In this document: piece after piece, positions 24,250 through 36,779 of the stretch | How the letters are laid out: every line of letters begins with the position of its first letter | How positions within the stretch are numbered: the first letter of the stretch is position 1 | NCBI GenBank assembly: GCA_013397115.1 | Contig: VWZW01004863.1 | Coordinates: forward strand, 434,001-498,000 | Source of the DNA: Edolisoma coerulescens | Taxonomy: Eukaryota > Chordata > Aves > Passeriformes > Campephagidae | Direction: 5' to 3' | Length of the DNA stretch: 64,000 nt | Made by a program: the position numbers and the translations under genes | Notes under the pieces: model-generated | Database searches by the model: none | What the model was told of the DNA's origin: nothing | What the model saw: only the letters and a program-made list of their open reading frames with translations

Positions 24250-27009
24250 ATCCCTCATATCTGCTTAGGGAGTTGACGACACTTGTGAAAATTTGGATTT
24301 GTCTTTGTAGCAAATGATGGCTGTGAATTGCTTTGGCATATTGTCTTCTGTGGACTTACAATGTCATTAGTTTAATATTTATTATGCTCCATTAACCATA
24401 TACAAGTTGCTAAATGATTTAATTTTCATAAATAGAAGCTATCTTTGTATAATTTTAATAATTAGAACATTTTACTTGGAACTTTACTCTGTCTCAAAGT
24501 CAGTGAGAAGAAATTGCCTGTTAATGAGAAAACCTGCTATTGTTAGAGAGATATTTAACATAGTTTAGTATTTTTCTTGGGGCCCAAGCAGATGTTGAAG
24601 GAAGTGAAAAATAATAAGATTTTAAATATCTTTGTAAATAAAAATGCTGCTCATTTTGGGTAAACTATCAAATTCCTACGTTTCAAACCTATTTTGTCAG
24701 CAATCTTGTTTCCTTGAGTTAGGAGCTGCAGTCTTCTGATAACAGTTCAAGTTGAAAACACGCATGTTACAATAAATAAAGCACAAGCTCTGATGTTTAA
24801 AATAGACTGTTACAGACATGCTTTGCTTTTAAATGGGTTATATGTGCACCTGTTATATTTGTCATGAAATATTGGGATTTCTCTACATGGAGAAAGTCAT
24901 ATTGAGTAAAATGATCTCAGGGTGAAGTATCAGTAACTTTAATCATAGCTGAAAACAGGGCTATTCTTGGCTCTCTTACACATAGTTTCTATTAACTAAC
25001 TTTCACCAGCCAACACATGGTGAGCAGCCTGATGTGTCTTGTTAATAAGTACAGCAAATAGCTGGGAGAATACAGAAACTTTCAGTCGGCAGTCACAGCT
25101 AGGTCTCTTTTCTTGGAGAGCAGATCAAGAGCTGTTTGGAACAATCACAGTGGTTAGTGAGGCTGTGAAGGGACACCCATCACCTCAAGTCAGATGTCTG
25201 TAAGGAGTTTCTGTGTATCAAAGGATTAGTCAATATCAGTTATAACTGAAGAATATATTATAGTTTGTTTTAAAATTTCACCTGTTAAAAATGGCTAATA
25301 TGTGATAAAAACTGACATAAAATAAAAAGAAAATGGCTAGCTAAGCCTTAGTATTCAAGCTGAATATATAATGCAAAAAACCATAGAAATCATTAATATG
25401 ACAAAGTGAGTTTTATGGTACTTTCAATAATTCAGAAGAATAATAACATAGGGAGAATCTTACCTTTTAAAAATGAGGGATTTTTGGTTTACTGTTTCTC
25501 TGTAAAGCATTGGTTATTTCTGCTAGCCTCCAGCTGAGTTATAGACCAAGGAGGATAAGCACCAAGGACTGCAATTGTACCAAGTGTTCTTGCTGAGATA
25601 CTGTTTCATCTCTTGTAGATCAGGCTGTATAATACTTGGGCTGAAATAACCTTTAAAATGCTTCTACTCTGAAATCAACAATGGTTAAGTCAGTGCTTTA
25701 TCATGTTTTATAATATGTCATTTTCTGCTCATTACTGAGCTACACTGAGATACATTTTAAATGTGTGGGTTTGGAACTCTTCCCATCTAATTCATATATG
25801 CTCTTCCCCTCCCCCCCAATTTTTACTTTAGAACAAACAAAACTGCTTTTGCAAAGGATGAACACTTTGTTTGCCCACTGTTTTATAGTGTGGTCTTGTC
25901 ATTGATAGACTCATTTTCGGCGTATAATGGAATAATCAAAACATTTACACTGGTATTTGGAGGTATCTTAAATGTGTGGGAAGAGGACCAGGACAGACAT
26001 CCAGATGTGAAAGAGTGATGCTTGTAGAGTGTTTTGAAGGATACACCTTTAATGGCATCTTGAAAGTCATGGTGTCACTGATATTTAAATATGAATCTGT
26101 GCAGAAACGACAGTATTTTTCTTTGGAATTTGTGGACTAAGTTAGTTGGTTTAATAGTCTTTCTGGCTTACGATTTCAGTAACTATGCTGTAAAAAAATA
26201 ACTGCCCCTAAAAAACCCTCCTTAGGAATAAAATGTTTCATTAGCTCCTTTTAAGTGATTTAAAAGAGAAATTATTTTAAGCAAAGTAAACCAAAGAATG
26301 AGTTAATGGAAAAATGAAGCTGTCATGAGCACATCACAGCCCTCAGACCTTCTAAAATATCAAGACCACTTTGAGAAAAAGCCCTGAGGGCCAGCCTCTT
26401 GATTTTAGCCTTATCTTTCCCGTAAGAGTATTTATTATGTGGAACTGAATTATTTCTTTTTTTCTTNNNNNNNNNNNNNNNNNNNNNNNNNNNNNNNNNT
26501 TTTTTTTTTTTTTTTTTAACATGAATTACTTGATGTGGTTTTCCTAGAGGGACCTCTTGAAGTTTGTGGTAAGCTACTGGTTTTTTGGAATTTACTACTT
26601 TTTGTACCCTGTTGGAATTGTAGCTGACCTTATTGCATCTTCCATTAGATAGTATTAATGTATTTTCCCTTGTCTAGTCAATTATAAGTGTGGAAGCAAA
26701 ATTCTTTTTCTCTTCGCATTATGTTGAACTTGCTGATGGCTCTTGCTTTCTTCCTTTCCTGTGCTATGAGCTCCTTCAACCAAGTTCATTTTATAAGAGC
26801 CTTGAATTCCTTACTTCTTTCCCTTCTGGTAAAAAGCCAATTTAGGACAGCTGGTCCAATAAGTTACTTGGAGATTACATGTTTTCCTTTATGTAGATTT
26901 TTGGTTTTCTAGTGTATTTTTCCTGAGAGTTTTGAGGTCACAAGCAATGGAATGTTTTTAAAGAAAAACATAAACCTTTCCTATAATTAGAAACTGAATG
27001 CTAAAATTC
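24248..27009. other. AT-rich non-coding stretch containing an assembly gap
   Basis: No gene is seen. It contains the N gap in a poly-T tract at 26467-26499. The 74-codon frame at 26688-26912 is unremarkable. Confidence 0.55.
26467..26499. other. Assembly gap (33 N) within poly-T
   Basis: Thirty-three N are flanked on the left by a T-rich run and on the right by 18 T. The missing sequence is probably a longer homopolymer or T-rich tract that could not be assembled. The gap length may be nominal. Confidence 0.95.
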
Positions 27010-27541
27010 AAGTTCCATCCTCACATTTTTCCCTTGCTCCAGCATGGACCCTCATAGTTTACAGTCTTTCAGGATAAACCTGTTCCAACATGGGCTCTTG
27101 GTGCGCCACAGTTCCTTAAGGAATATCCACCTGCTCCGGCATGGGGGTCCTCCATGGGCTGAAGTGTGGATATCTGTTCCACTGTGGTCCTCCCCCTGGG
27201 CTGCCGAGTGACAACCTGCTTCATTGGGGTACTTTCCAGGCATTGCATGGGAATCTCTGCTCCAGTGCCAGGAGCACCTCCTCCCACACCTTCGTCGCTG
27301 ACCCTGGTGTCTGCAGGGCTGTTTCTCACACTTTTTTCCTTGTCCTACTTCACTGGTCTCTGGTGGCTTTGCTCTTTATTAAATACAAATTCCCAGAGGT
27401 GCTCCCTTTGTGGGCAAGTGGCTCAGCTATTTCCTGTGGTGGGTGGGATGGAGTTGTCTGGAACTGCCCATGTCCAGCTCAGGGCAGTCCCGGCCTCCTG
27501 TCGCAGACCCCCCAGCAGCCCCCAAGGCCTGGGCACCAACA
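27010..27541 (-). mobile_element. Truncated LTR, same family as 5025-6043, inverted
   Basis: Reverse-complemented, this block follows the first solo LTR from its 5' end. It has the same 'gaaacagccctgcagacacc' phrase, the 'gagcagagattcccatgc' segment and the repeated 'ctggagcagg...' units. It stops at the point matching about 5660 of the first copy, so the 3' third, including the polyadenylation region, is missing. The 5' end is near 27541 (minus-strand TGTTGGTGCC). The first 150 bp differ clearly from the other copy, suggesting another subfamily. No polypurine tract or retroviral gene adjoins it. The overlapping frames of 126-141 codons at 27141-27790 are antisense to it or run through its edge. 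Confidence 0.75.
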
Positions 27542-28010
27542 GCCTGCTCAGTGAACCAGGACTGGTGTTGTCCAATAGCAGTGGTAAGTGATTCAGCATC
27601 TTTCCTTCTCTTTCCTTGGTTCCTGATGCATATTCTGGGCAGTTGTCCCATCAAGAGGGAGGACAGTGCATTGCATATCATGAGTATCAGTTCCTGTGCC
27701 ACTTCAGGTGACAGTGGCCCTTGGTTAAACCACCACAGTGATGGAAGCCTCATGCTACATATGAACCTCCACACAGTACAGCAGTCTTGATTTCATTCTA
27801 CATTTTTTCAGGTGATAGTGCTGAAAGAAGTTATCCTGAAAGGCCCTGGAGATACATCTCTCTAAAGAGTAGTGCTGCCTTGGAAACTGCTGAGCTCTTG
27901 CCTTTCACAGTGATGTAACAATTTGCTGGTCACTGAGCATCCTGATTCATAAACAGTTTCCAGCCCTGACATCACTGAAGAGAACTAAAGATTTCAGGGG
28001 TTTGGATCTG
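27542..28010. other. Stretch next to the LTR, possibly retroelement-derived
   Basis: The minus-strand frame at 27427-27774 runs from here into the LTR. The part outside the LTR encodes a peptide without recognisable retroviral motifs. It could be internal sequence of the same decayed element, but no primer-binding site or polypurine tract is visible. Confidence 0.3.
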
Positions 28011-28153
28011 GGTTTTTTTGTTTGGTTTTGGGGTTTTTTTGTAGTTTTGTGGGTTTTTTTGGTTTGGTTTTTTTGTGGTTTTGATTTTCTTTTTGGTTTT
28101 TTGATTGTTTGTTTGGGTTTTTTTCTTTGTGGTTTTTTCTGTTGTTGTTTTTG
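28011..28153 (+). repeat. G/T-rich low-complexity tract
   Basis: About 143 bp made of G and T in GTTT/GGTTTT-like units on this strand, almost without A or C. The opposite strand is therefore A/C-rich and gives Lys/Asn/Thr-rich false open frames at 27947-28247. Several GG/GGGG runs occur, so weak G-quadruplex potential is possible. Confidence 0.85.
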
Positions 28154-28771
28154 AAATGCAAACAAGACATTGGCAGAAGCGGCGGGCGGTGGGGAACAAG
28201 CCCAACCCAACCAACCAAGAAAACCTCCTCAGTCCTTGAAGTATCAATTTACTTTTGATTCAGTCAGAGATTTCTGCTTTCTCTAAGAATTGATTTCTGT
28301 CGTACGTGGAAGGACATAAGCTTGACCCTTGAGTGATATTCAGGTTGATAAAATTCTAACACATTTCATTCAGTGGGAATTTGAGCCTGTATGAGTATGT
28401 TGCATTTTTCTGCAAATATATTAAAAGTTTTGGGGACTAGAATAAGAGTGAGTAAGCACTGCAAATTGAATCTGGTGATAAGGAGGTGATAAAAGTTTAT
28501 CTGCAATTGAGTTAGCAGACTGAACCGTTATTTATCAGGGTATTTGGGATGCTTGGGACTGAGATTTTGTTTACATTCTTGCTAAGCTTTTTCAGAATTT
28601 AGTATCCAAGCCCCATGTATGTGAAGAGATACCAATTCTGATTTTTTTTTTTAATAGAGTAATATGTAGTGTTGTTTTGTAGACAGAGGATGGAATTAAG
28701 AGCATTTCTATTAGGGATTTTTGTGTATGTGTGTGTCAGTTTTCTATGGTAATCTCTTTTTCCACATCTCT
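28154..28771. other. Non-coding stretch
   Basis: A small CpG-bearing patch lies at 28175-28200; otherwise this is AT-rich sequence. No gene or recognisable repeat is seen. Confidence 0.5.
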
Positions 28772-28980
28772 CCAGGCCCTGAACTTCAGGGCAGGTACTG
28801 GGGGAATGAAGTCCCCCGCATTGTAGAGGAAAATCCTATTTGAATCCACCTTGAGTGTGTGTAACTCCGTGGCACCCAGTGAGATGTATCCCAGAGTCGT
28901 GAGGGAACTAGCTGATATAGTTACTAAACTGCTCTTAATCACATTTCGAAAATTGTGGCAATCACTGAAGTTGTAAATAA
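28772..28980 (+). pseudogene. Decayed CR1 LINE ORF2 (reverse transcriptase) fragment
   Basis: On the + strand the translation gives PSEMYPRVVRELADIV (about 28878-28925), continuing TKLLLITFRKLWQSLK. This is the CR1 reverse-transcriptase block that normally reads like 'HPRVLRELADV...IFEKSW'. Upstream, in pieces broken by stops, LQGRYWGNEVPRIVEE resembles the stretch that precedes this block in CR1 ORF2. The piece is only about 200 bp, with stops and probable frameshifts, so it is a dead internal fragment lacking both ends. It is older than the CR1 copies further right. The minus-strand frame at 28736-28942 is antisense to it. Confidence 0.7.
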
Positions 28981-29520
28981 GCCTGTCTCTTTAAGGGGAA
29001 AGTGTAGATAGCTTACACTGAAATACTACAGTTAAAAGGTATTTTCTAGTGCCTCCAAAATCGTGTGTAAATAAATGCACTGATATAGGTGATACCTTCG
29101 GGGAAAAAAATGGAGGATGCATTTATTCCTGGACTTTTAGCTACTTAAAGCAGTGATTCTGTACTCTCTCTGTCTTTCTTTATCTCTACTGTCCTTCAAC
29201 ATGGAAGGAATTTTTCTAATGAGTAATATTTTGAAAATGGTGGCTCAGAAAAAAAGGATTCTCTCTGTGCATCTGTATCATGCCATCCCAAATTTGCAGA
29301 TAGATTTCTATCTGTGTACATGCTACAACACACTGATTTCAGCTAAGAACTTGAACAAATCTTTTGTTGTGATCTATTTAGGAACAGAATTAATATAATA
29401 ACCTGTCTCTAACATCAACTTTCAATCAAGAGTAGTTGCTTGGACTACTTTCTGTAGTCTGCAAAGCCATATTTTTATCAAACATTAATTACTTTTCTTT
29501 CCCTTTCCTTTCCCCTTCAG

Positions 29521-29574
29521 ATGTCAGAGCCAGAAACTAACAAAAACGTCTTTAATAAATATACACATCGTTAG
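29521..29574 (+). other. Exon-like island after a strong polypyrimidine tract
   Basis: A nearly ideal acceptor ('ctttccccttcag') ends at 29520. Immediately after it an ATG opens a 17-codon frame, MSEPETNKNVFNKYTHR, then a stop at 29572-29574. AATAAA lies at 29554-29559 inside the frame. This might be a terminal exon or a non-coding RNA exon. The polyadenylation signal before the stop argues against normal coding use. Chance is the simplest reading. Confidence 0.18.
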
Positions 29575-29721
29575 AAAGAATTTTAGAAAGTTATTACCTA
29601 AATTTGGAATTAAAGTTAAAGTTCTAAACCAGTTTTAATTACAATATTTCTTTGACATTCTTTTCCACTTGTTTGCTTTGTTTTGATGTGTGCCTAATGT
29701 AGAATTTAAATAATAATAATT

Positions 29722-29748
29722 AAAAAAAAAAAAAAGAAAAAAAAAAAA
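29722..29748 (+). repeat. Poly-A tract
   Basis: A14, one G, then A12. No retroposed gene or SINE is seen just upstream, so it is listed as simple sequence. Confidence 0.8.
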
Positions 29749-32700
29749 GAAGGGAAAATGACTTTGTACATCTTAGAAATCTAGCCTGGTTGATCTTTTC
29801 ATAAAATGTATTGATAAAGGAATATTATCATTATTCATATTCTGGTAAGACTCGGTGATTTTTAAAATTGAGTAACCATGGAAACACAACGGGGTAACAT
29901 AAGGAAGAACGTGCAGGGGTAAATTTACAGTTAGTCTTTTAAGCAAAAGTTATTATGTGGATTCTGTTTTTACAGTATAATTGAGCTCAGTTTTTTATCT
30001 AATCTCTTACCAGTTCTTGTGTGCAGGTATATTATACATATGCATATGCATACACATATGGAACATATTTAGTTGAAATAAAAGAAACATTTACTTTTGT
30101 TACATCATTTCTAGTGTTTTTGTTTTTTTTTTTTAAACTCAGTAAATTCTAGCCAGAAAATTCACTAGCTTCTCCCCCTTCATTTTTGTTTCATAGATCT
30201 TTTTTTTCCTAAATGAGAGTTTGAGTAATCTTCCTGAGTTATAAGTTAATTTTAAAAGGCAAATTTATAGAGCATTGTTGTAGAATACTCTAGTAGTCAA
30301 GGCATTAGGAGGATCACAGATGGATTATTGGACCAAAGTGTAATAAAAATGTTACAAATGTAAGGTAAAGTCAGTTTCTTGTTACTGTATGAAGCATATG
30401 TTGTTTTTAATGTGATAAATTGCAGAACTCGTAGGGGTTTGCGTAGTATTTGGCACACATTCTGGTGTCTGTCTTTTATATTGCTTGTGAATGTGGACTA
30501 AAAATATGTATTTGCTTTATTAGAAAATATTCCCCAGGTATTCCTGGACTCTACATTCTTATAATGGCCTGCTGGGTAATGTTTTCTCTTCTGTATGTCA
30601 CTGTGAACCTCAACCTGCTATTTTTCCTTAACATTTCTAATCCACATGAGGATATGCCTCTTTGTATGATGGAAAATGTGTTTGAGTTCTGTAGTGTTAA
30701 TAGCAGCAATTTTTAAAATTATACTTGCTTTCTCTCAGTGTCTAAAAACCTTCAGATGAAATATTTTAAGCAAAAAGGTCAAGGAGATTTTGAGCTTTTT
30801 TACTTTAAACTTTTGGAATTTGTAGTTTGTGACTTTCTTTGGGGTAAGAGTATCTTTCTGTCTAAAATAAGCATTTGTTGGGAAAGTGGTCTCTTTTCCT
30901 GAATCTTTTTTTTTACCCACGTTTCCTGCACTTGTCCTCTCCTATTACATAGAGGAAGTTGAATAGGAAGCTAACTCCCAAAATGTATTCTCTTGGTTCT
31001 GATGCAACCTCTAAAATGCATCAAATGTCAAGCTATGCCCACTGTGAGCAATTCATGAAGAAATTGCCTCAACATTTTGATCACAGTCAGGCTTTTATTA
31101 TGAAAGTGATTGGCATAGAAAGACACCTTTAGAGGAGTGAAAACAAGCAACACAATGAAGTAAAAATGATGAAATTGAGCACAGCACTGGCACAGTACAG
31201 CTGCTGTCCCTGGCAGTGACTGTGGCCTTCAACAATCGTCTATGACTGCCAGGAAAGCCCCACTCACTATGGGGAAGTAATTTCTGTTGGTTAACGTTCA
31301 TTTTAATATCAATGAAGAGTTCAAGCCAGAATCCAATCTGTGAATAACTCTGAACTTTAGTAGGTTTTGTGCGTTCATGAAATGGTCTTATGAAGCTGCT
31401 TTATTTTTAAGATTTACGTAAAGAAACACTTTACCCTCTCTGACTCCATAAGTAATTTTCTGTGTATTCTGAATCAATGTTGGAGACAGAGCTTTGAAAT
31501 TAAAAGAATATATTCAGTACTTCAACGAAGACAAAAAAAAAAAAAAAGTTAAGTGAACGTGGCAATCATTTGCACTGTAGAAGGTGAAATTGCTTCTTCC
31601 TTCCCTGGAGTTTTTATGGTAGAGGAGACCCCTCATTTTCACTGGAATTTTCAGTGTGTGATATGGCAATACAAAAGCATAAGTACTGTCTTAGTTTCCC
31701 AGATTTTTCCTAGCAGGCATTTATACACTTAAACTTGCTTCCACCTTCATCTTGCTGACGGATGAATTCAAGTCCATCAGAGGTCTCATATCCTTACAGT
31801 ATTCTGAAGTTCTGCAACCAAGTGTCAACGGAATCTGTAGCATTTTGCCTGTCGCTTACAAGCTGGCTCATGTGCTTTATAGTACACAGGGGAGGCATAT
31901 ATACTGATAAAGTCTAGATTCAGCCTGCCTGCTGGCTTAAAACAAGTAAATGTCCTCATTTGGACTTGGTAGTTACAATGGACCCATTTATCCAATGCCT
32001 GCCACGTCTCACGTTTATAGCTGTGTGAGAAGATGTGTTATGCTACACGATTTAAAGTCCTTTCATCCCTGGCATGTTTATATGACAAAAAATATGAATC
32101 TGTGGAGTATCAGGCAATTGATATTTGTGATATCAGACTTTCAGTGTTGCAGGAAATCAAAAGTTGAAACTGATGATTGTGAAGCCCTTGAAGGAGCTAG
32201 AACCTTTCTTGCATTATTTTAGTCTTCTGATGAGCTTGAAGACGTTAGGACCAAAAAAGCAATCATTAATAACAGCCTGAATATCTTTATAAAGATGGTT
32301 CTAGAAAAAAAAAACAAACCACTCTAGTGTCTTTTCTCTGGTCCTGTGCTCACCCTTTCAGGCTCCTTTTGGGTTTCCAGGTTCATGGCTGGTGGCTTCT
32401 CTTAGCCCAGGGTGAGTAGAGCTGTACAACCACTGTTCTGATGCTCTTGCTGGGTAGGCTGTGATGTTCAAGGTGGGAATACCCACCTCTTCAGTTCTGG
32501 AACCTGCTTGGGTTTATTTTCATGTGTTTCCTTGCCCAGGCTGCTGCCTTCTGCCAGCTTTCAGCTCAGGGCAGGTTTGTGGGCCTTTGCTAGCAATGAC
32601 AGAAGTTGTTACTGGGCTACTATTTATTTTAAAAGCGGTTTTGTATAGAGTCAGCCACATCGACTTCAGTGAGGCTGAGTCCACATCTTCAAGCAAAACA

Positions 32701-35249
32701 TCTGTCCCACTGCTTCAGAGAGTCAGGTTTATACTTCCAAGACATCTTGGATTATTTGTTCCAGATGTCATGGTCTGTCTCACCATTCCCTCCAAATATG
32801 AGCTCTTTACACTGGAATTAGCTGAGTAGTTTTAATTTATGGCAGCAGCTTATTTTCTGCTGAACCTGAGTGTACAAGCTGCCTATAAGCACTATTTGCA
32901 GCTCAAGAAACAAGAAATAGAAGATGGGAACTGCAAGGAATACTGAAATCCTTCTGAAAGGTGCATGGCAAGTGAGAGCAGCAATGCGTGGGTGGCTGAC
33001 AGGACATGGATTTAGGTATGCGAAAGGGAGGAACTGAGGTCAGTGATGAAAGGTACAGGATGAAAGACGGTGGATAGCAATTCAGTGCTGCTGAAGCAAT
33101 GAAGGGAATGAGTACTTGGGGATGGCTGAGGTTCAGGCTGTTGTTACTGAATCAGGATTTGATGCTTGTGTGTGCGTAGGGAATTTGCAATAGCACTGAC
33201 AAGCAGAAGTTCTCATGCTGTTTCCAGATGTGTGGAAATGGAAAGAGCACTAGATAAAAGCTGTAGCTTCAGATGCAGCAGAGCACAGCCTGCCTGTCTC
33301 TTCATGCCATATGAGCTTCCATCTTTATGTAAGATCCACAGATTTTTTCTTTGTTGTTTAATCATGTGGTATCTCTATTTAACAGCCCTAATACAGGATG
33401 GCAAAGAGTTCAGCAATAAGAGATGAGTGGCATTTCTCTGAATTTAATGGTGAACAGTGGGTCAGTGGAGTCTCTTGTGGAGAAGCCACATATGTGCATA
33501 TTAGAGTGCATTAAAATTTGGTTTTTCAGCCCTAAGTTATTGTACATACATAGTGGTAGACAAGATGAGCAGAGCTAAAAAGTCGTGAGGTAGACTAACC
33601 CTTCTCTTAGATAATTTTATCTTCTGTAAAGAAAAAATGTTATGAGTTGAGATCAGTCTTTTAGGGAGTAAGAGGTAATATATGACTTTTTGAGGAGTTC
33701 TTGAAATAGCATTTTTATTTTCCTTAAGGATAGTACACAGAAATAGTTTTCCTGGATCAGGAAGAATTATTCTCATTAACCCTTAAGACTCTTGGTGTGA
33801 CTTGCATTATTGAATCTCAAGAGACAAACAGAACAGGATATACAGTCCTAAAATATATAATTGATTGTAGCCTTGTGCAAAGAAGAAACTGGTATGTAAA
33901 AGCTCTGTCCTTTGTGTACTAACTGATCACTTGAAGCTGATTTTCAAGTCAAAGTGATTACCTTCTTTGAACATGATGTTGCTTGTAAAGAGGAAGCCTT
34001 GGTTTGAAGTTTTGTTTCAAAATGACAATAATACTGAAATCTGAGAGATTCTCAAAACTGGAAATCACTTGTTAAGTTAGCTTTAGTTCTGCACTGAGCA
34101 ATAGCAGTGCTTTCCTCAGTCTCAATTTTGAAAGGTAAATTAATATGAAGAAACATCCTTCTGAAAGTACTCTGTTATTCTCTCAACAGAAAAAGAGAAA
34201 GGATATTTTGCCTCTTAGACTCTGCACACATTTTTTTTTATTATTATTTATTTACTTTTCCATTCAAGAGAGGTGGGAATTCTGAATTTATCAGAATCCC
34301 ATACTGGGTTTGAGAGAGCTGTAGCATATCTCAATCCATCCTTACCTTCGGAAGTAACAGCTTCAAAACATGACAGTGGCAGCTTTCAGTTGCTGCACTG
34401 CACTGCAGTATCAGCTCCTTTCCAAGCAACAGCTGATCACTGCACCCTGCTCAGTGCGTGGTGGAAAAATCCATGTGCTTGTGTAGGTGTAAACATGTGT
34501 CAGCCTATTGTGCCACTATCCAATTCTAATAGTAATATATGAGGCTTTGCTGCTCATTTATTAGTAAGTGCTGAGTTATGGAGAAATATTAAGAATCAAT
34601 GATCCATCAAATGTAAGACCTGAGTTTCCTAGAAAACTGTTAGTTTGCTAACTGCTCATTCATACTGATAGGTTTTCCTTTATTCATTTATTTCTATGTA
34701 TTAACGGCTTTTTGGCTCTCCATGTTAGAACAAATTTTTTACTTATTAACTTATGAAATGCTTGAATTGTCAATTTCAGAACTGTTTCATTCAGTCGTTA
34801 CAGAATGCATCATTTATAGTCATTTTGGAATGTTTAACGTAGAAACCTTTGAATCCTCCTCTTTAATTTAGGAAGTAAACAGGTTTGCTATGAGGGTTTG
34901 AAGGTGACTGCCAAAGATCAGTGTCTATGAACTGTTCTTAAGTAATTATTTCTACTCTTGATTGAGTTGACTTATGTTTTGCCATGAATATGAGCTGGGG
35001 TGTTTGGTTTCCATTTGGCTTATGCATAGTAAAACTGGCAGAATGTATTTTCATTTATTTTTGGTACTGCCAAGCTTCAGTTACCCACCTATAAATGCAT
35101 TTTTTGGTAAGTCTTTTATTCCAAAAGAAGTGGATTGTATGACTCTATTTGTATACCTAGTGACACAGTTGAGGGCACATCGTGGAAACAGAATACTCTG
35201 CTGTAGGTGTTGATGTTAGTGCCGGTCTTCAGAAAATACTTGGAAAAAT

Positions 35250-35450
35250 GTAGAGGAAGGATGATATCATAGATGATGAAGAGAGCTGGGCTTTGAAATA
35301 ATTTCATCCTGTCATAGTTATTGTGTGAGACTGGACAAGGCACACTGTCTGTCAATCCATTTGTAAAGTGGTACAAACAATAGTTACCTTGTAAAGATTT
35401 AGTAAAAATAAGTGAATCATATTTGAATGGAGTTTTGGGAGATTTGAACC
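35250..35450 (+). repeat. Ancient MIR-type SINE remnant
   Basis: The order of phrases follows a MIR element: 'gagctgggctttga', then 'tgtgtgagactggacaaggcac', then 'tccatttgtaaagtgg', 'acaatagttaccttgtaaag', and a tail with 'aaaataagtgaat'. In MIR these correspond to the tRNA-derived head, the 'tgtgaccttgggcaagt' core and the 'ctgtaaaatggg...taataatacctacc' part. Divergence is high, as expected for a pre-avian SINE. Ends are approximate. Confidence 0.6.
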
Positions 35451-36779
35451 AAAAATACTATCACTTTCTGTAAGCGTTGCATAAGATTTAGAGTGTAGGA
35501 ATGTTTATTGCAGTATACTGCACTCATTGGGAAGACAGGATTTTGGGATATTTTTATGCATTCTTTTTTTATTTGTTCTACTTATCTGTTTTTCATCCTT
35601 ACTCTGTGCAGTTCAAAAATCTTTTAACGTACCCTTTTACACAGTTAAATTTCTTTCTCCAGTTTTTACACCTCACTTTTTCCTGCTGACCTTCCTGGAT
35701 CAACATTCCCTTTCTTGGAGATGATGTGATTGACAGCTGTCTTTCATGAATTATCTGCTTCTGTCCTTATCTCCTCTTCTATCCATCCTCTGCCTGAAGC
35801 TGTACCATTATGAAAGAAACAAGGCTGTGCAAAATTATAATTTACACATTTTTCTCTTTAAAATGTGTTTTTCCTTAATATGAAAAGCCTTATCTAGATT
35901 TTAGATTTAGATTTTTTTTTTCAGAAATTATATGCTGATTTCATGTCTATGTATTTTTAAGTATTTATTTGAAAATCTGAAGGTAGTATAAAGTTTTCCC
36001 AGAATCTACTTTGGTGGTTGTGTTGATGTGTAATTGTGGATTTGGTGAAAGATTTGTAGAATTTCCTGCATACAGAAGTTGTTTGTTTCATTTTGGTATT
36101 TTTTTCTATGGATTTTTGTCGTTATCAGGACTTATTTGTCAGGTTTTGATTTGCAGTGGGTTTCCATGTTGTGGAAAGTCATAGCAGTTTCTTTTCTTTG
36201 TCATATTCTGTGCTTTCTGAGTTAGGTTTTTTTATTCTTTACAAACTTTTTTTTCTTTTTGTACTGAATTATCTTTGTTTTTTAAATTTTTTCATATCAG
36301 CCCTCTTTCCAGTGTTGTATGAACACTTTTGCTAAGAGATTGAATGTATGCACCATATTTAGAAACTGTATGTTCATGAACTCAACAGTGATCACAAAGT
36401 TCATTAAACCTAGAGAACTGTATATTCCATTTGATCCATGAGTATAATATGATGCATGCTATAACTAGAGAATGGTAAAAAGGTCATTTGTTTACAATAG
36501 AAAGCAATTTTATTGTTTTGTGGACAGCATGGAGATGCTAAGAGTACTAAGCACTTAGTCTCAGATCAAAATGAGTGATAAATTGGGGGAATGTTTTTCA
36601 GTCAGTAAGATGAAGATCAATAAAGATAAATGCTAACTACTAAAACTTAGAAATGAGGAATCAAATGTTTATGTACAAAATAGGAAATCAATGTGTAGGC
36701 AGCAGTAGTGTATAAATATATCTGAGTGTTAGAATAACTACAAATTGAAATTAATTAATGATGTGATTCTTTTGCATAA
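35451..36779. other. AT-rich non-coding stretch
   Basis: Very T-rich in parts (35560-35690, 36220-36300). Only short chance frames are present, such as 35501-35724, which are Phe/Leu-rich because of the T content. Confidence 0.55.

Larger units (their letters stand above)
28981..35249. other. Long AT-rich stretch without a supported gene
   Basis: Contains an A-rich tract at 29722-29748 and another A-run near 31534. Candidate frames such as 32461-32829 (+, 122 codons) lack motifs and splice context. The small exon-like island at 29521 is listed separately. Confidence 0.5.

Noticed and set aside
27141..27790. Several 115-141 codon frames on both strands
   Set aside because: They lie in or across the edge of the inverted LTR copy. 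GC-rich LTR sequence explains the openness.
27947..28247. Overlapping Lys/Asn/Thr-rich frames of 74-91 codons
   Set aside because: They are translations of the complement of a G/T low-complexity tract.
32461..32829. 122-codon + frame
   Set aside because: No recognisable motif, ordinary composition and no convincing splice or promoter signal.
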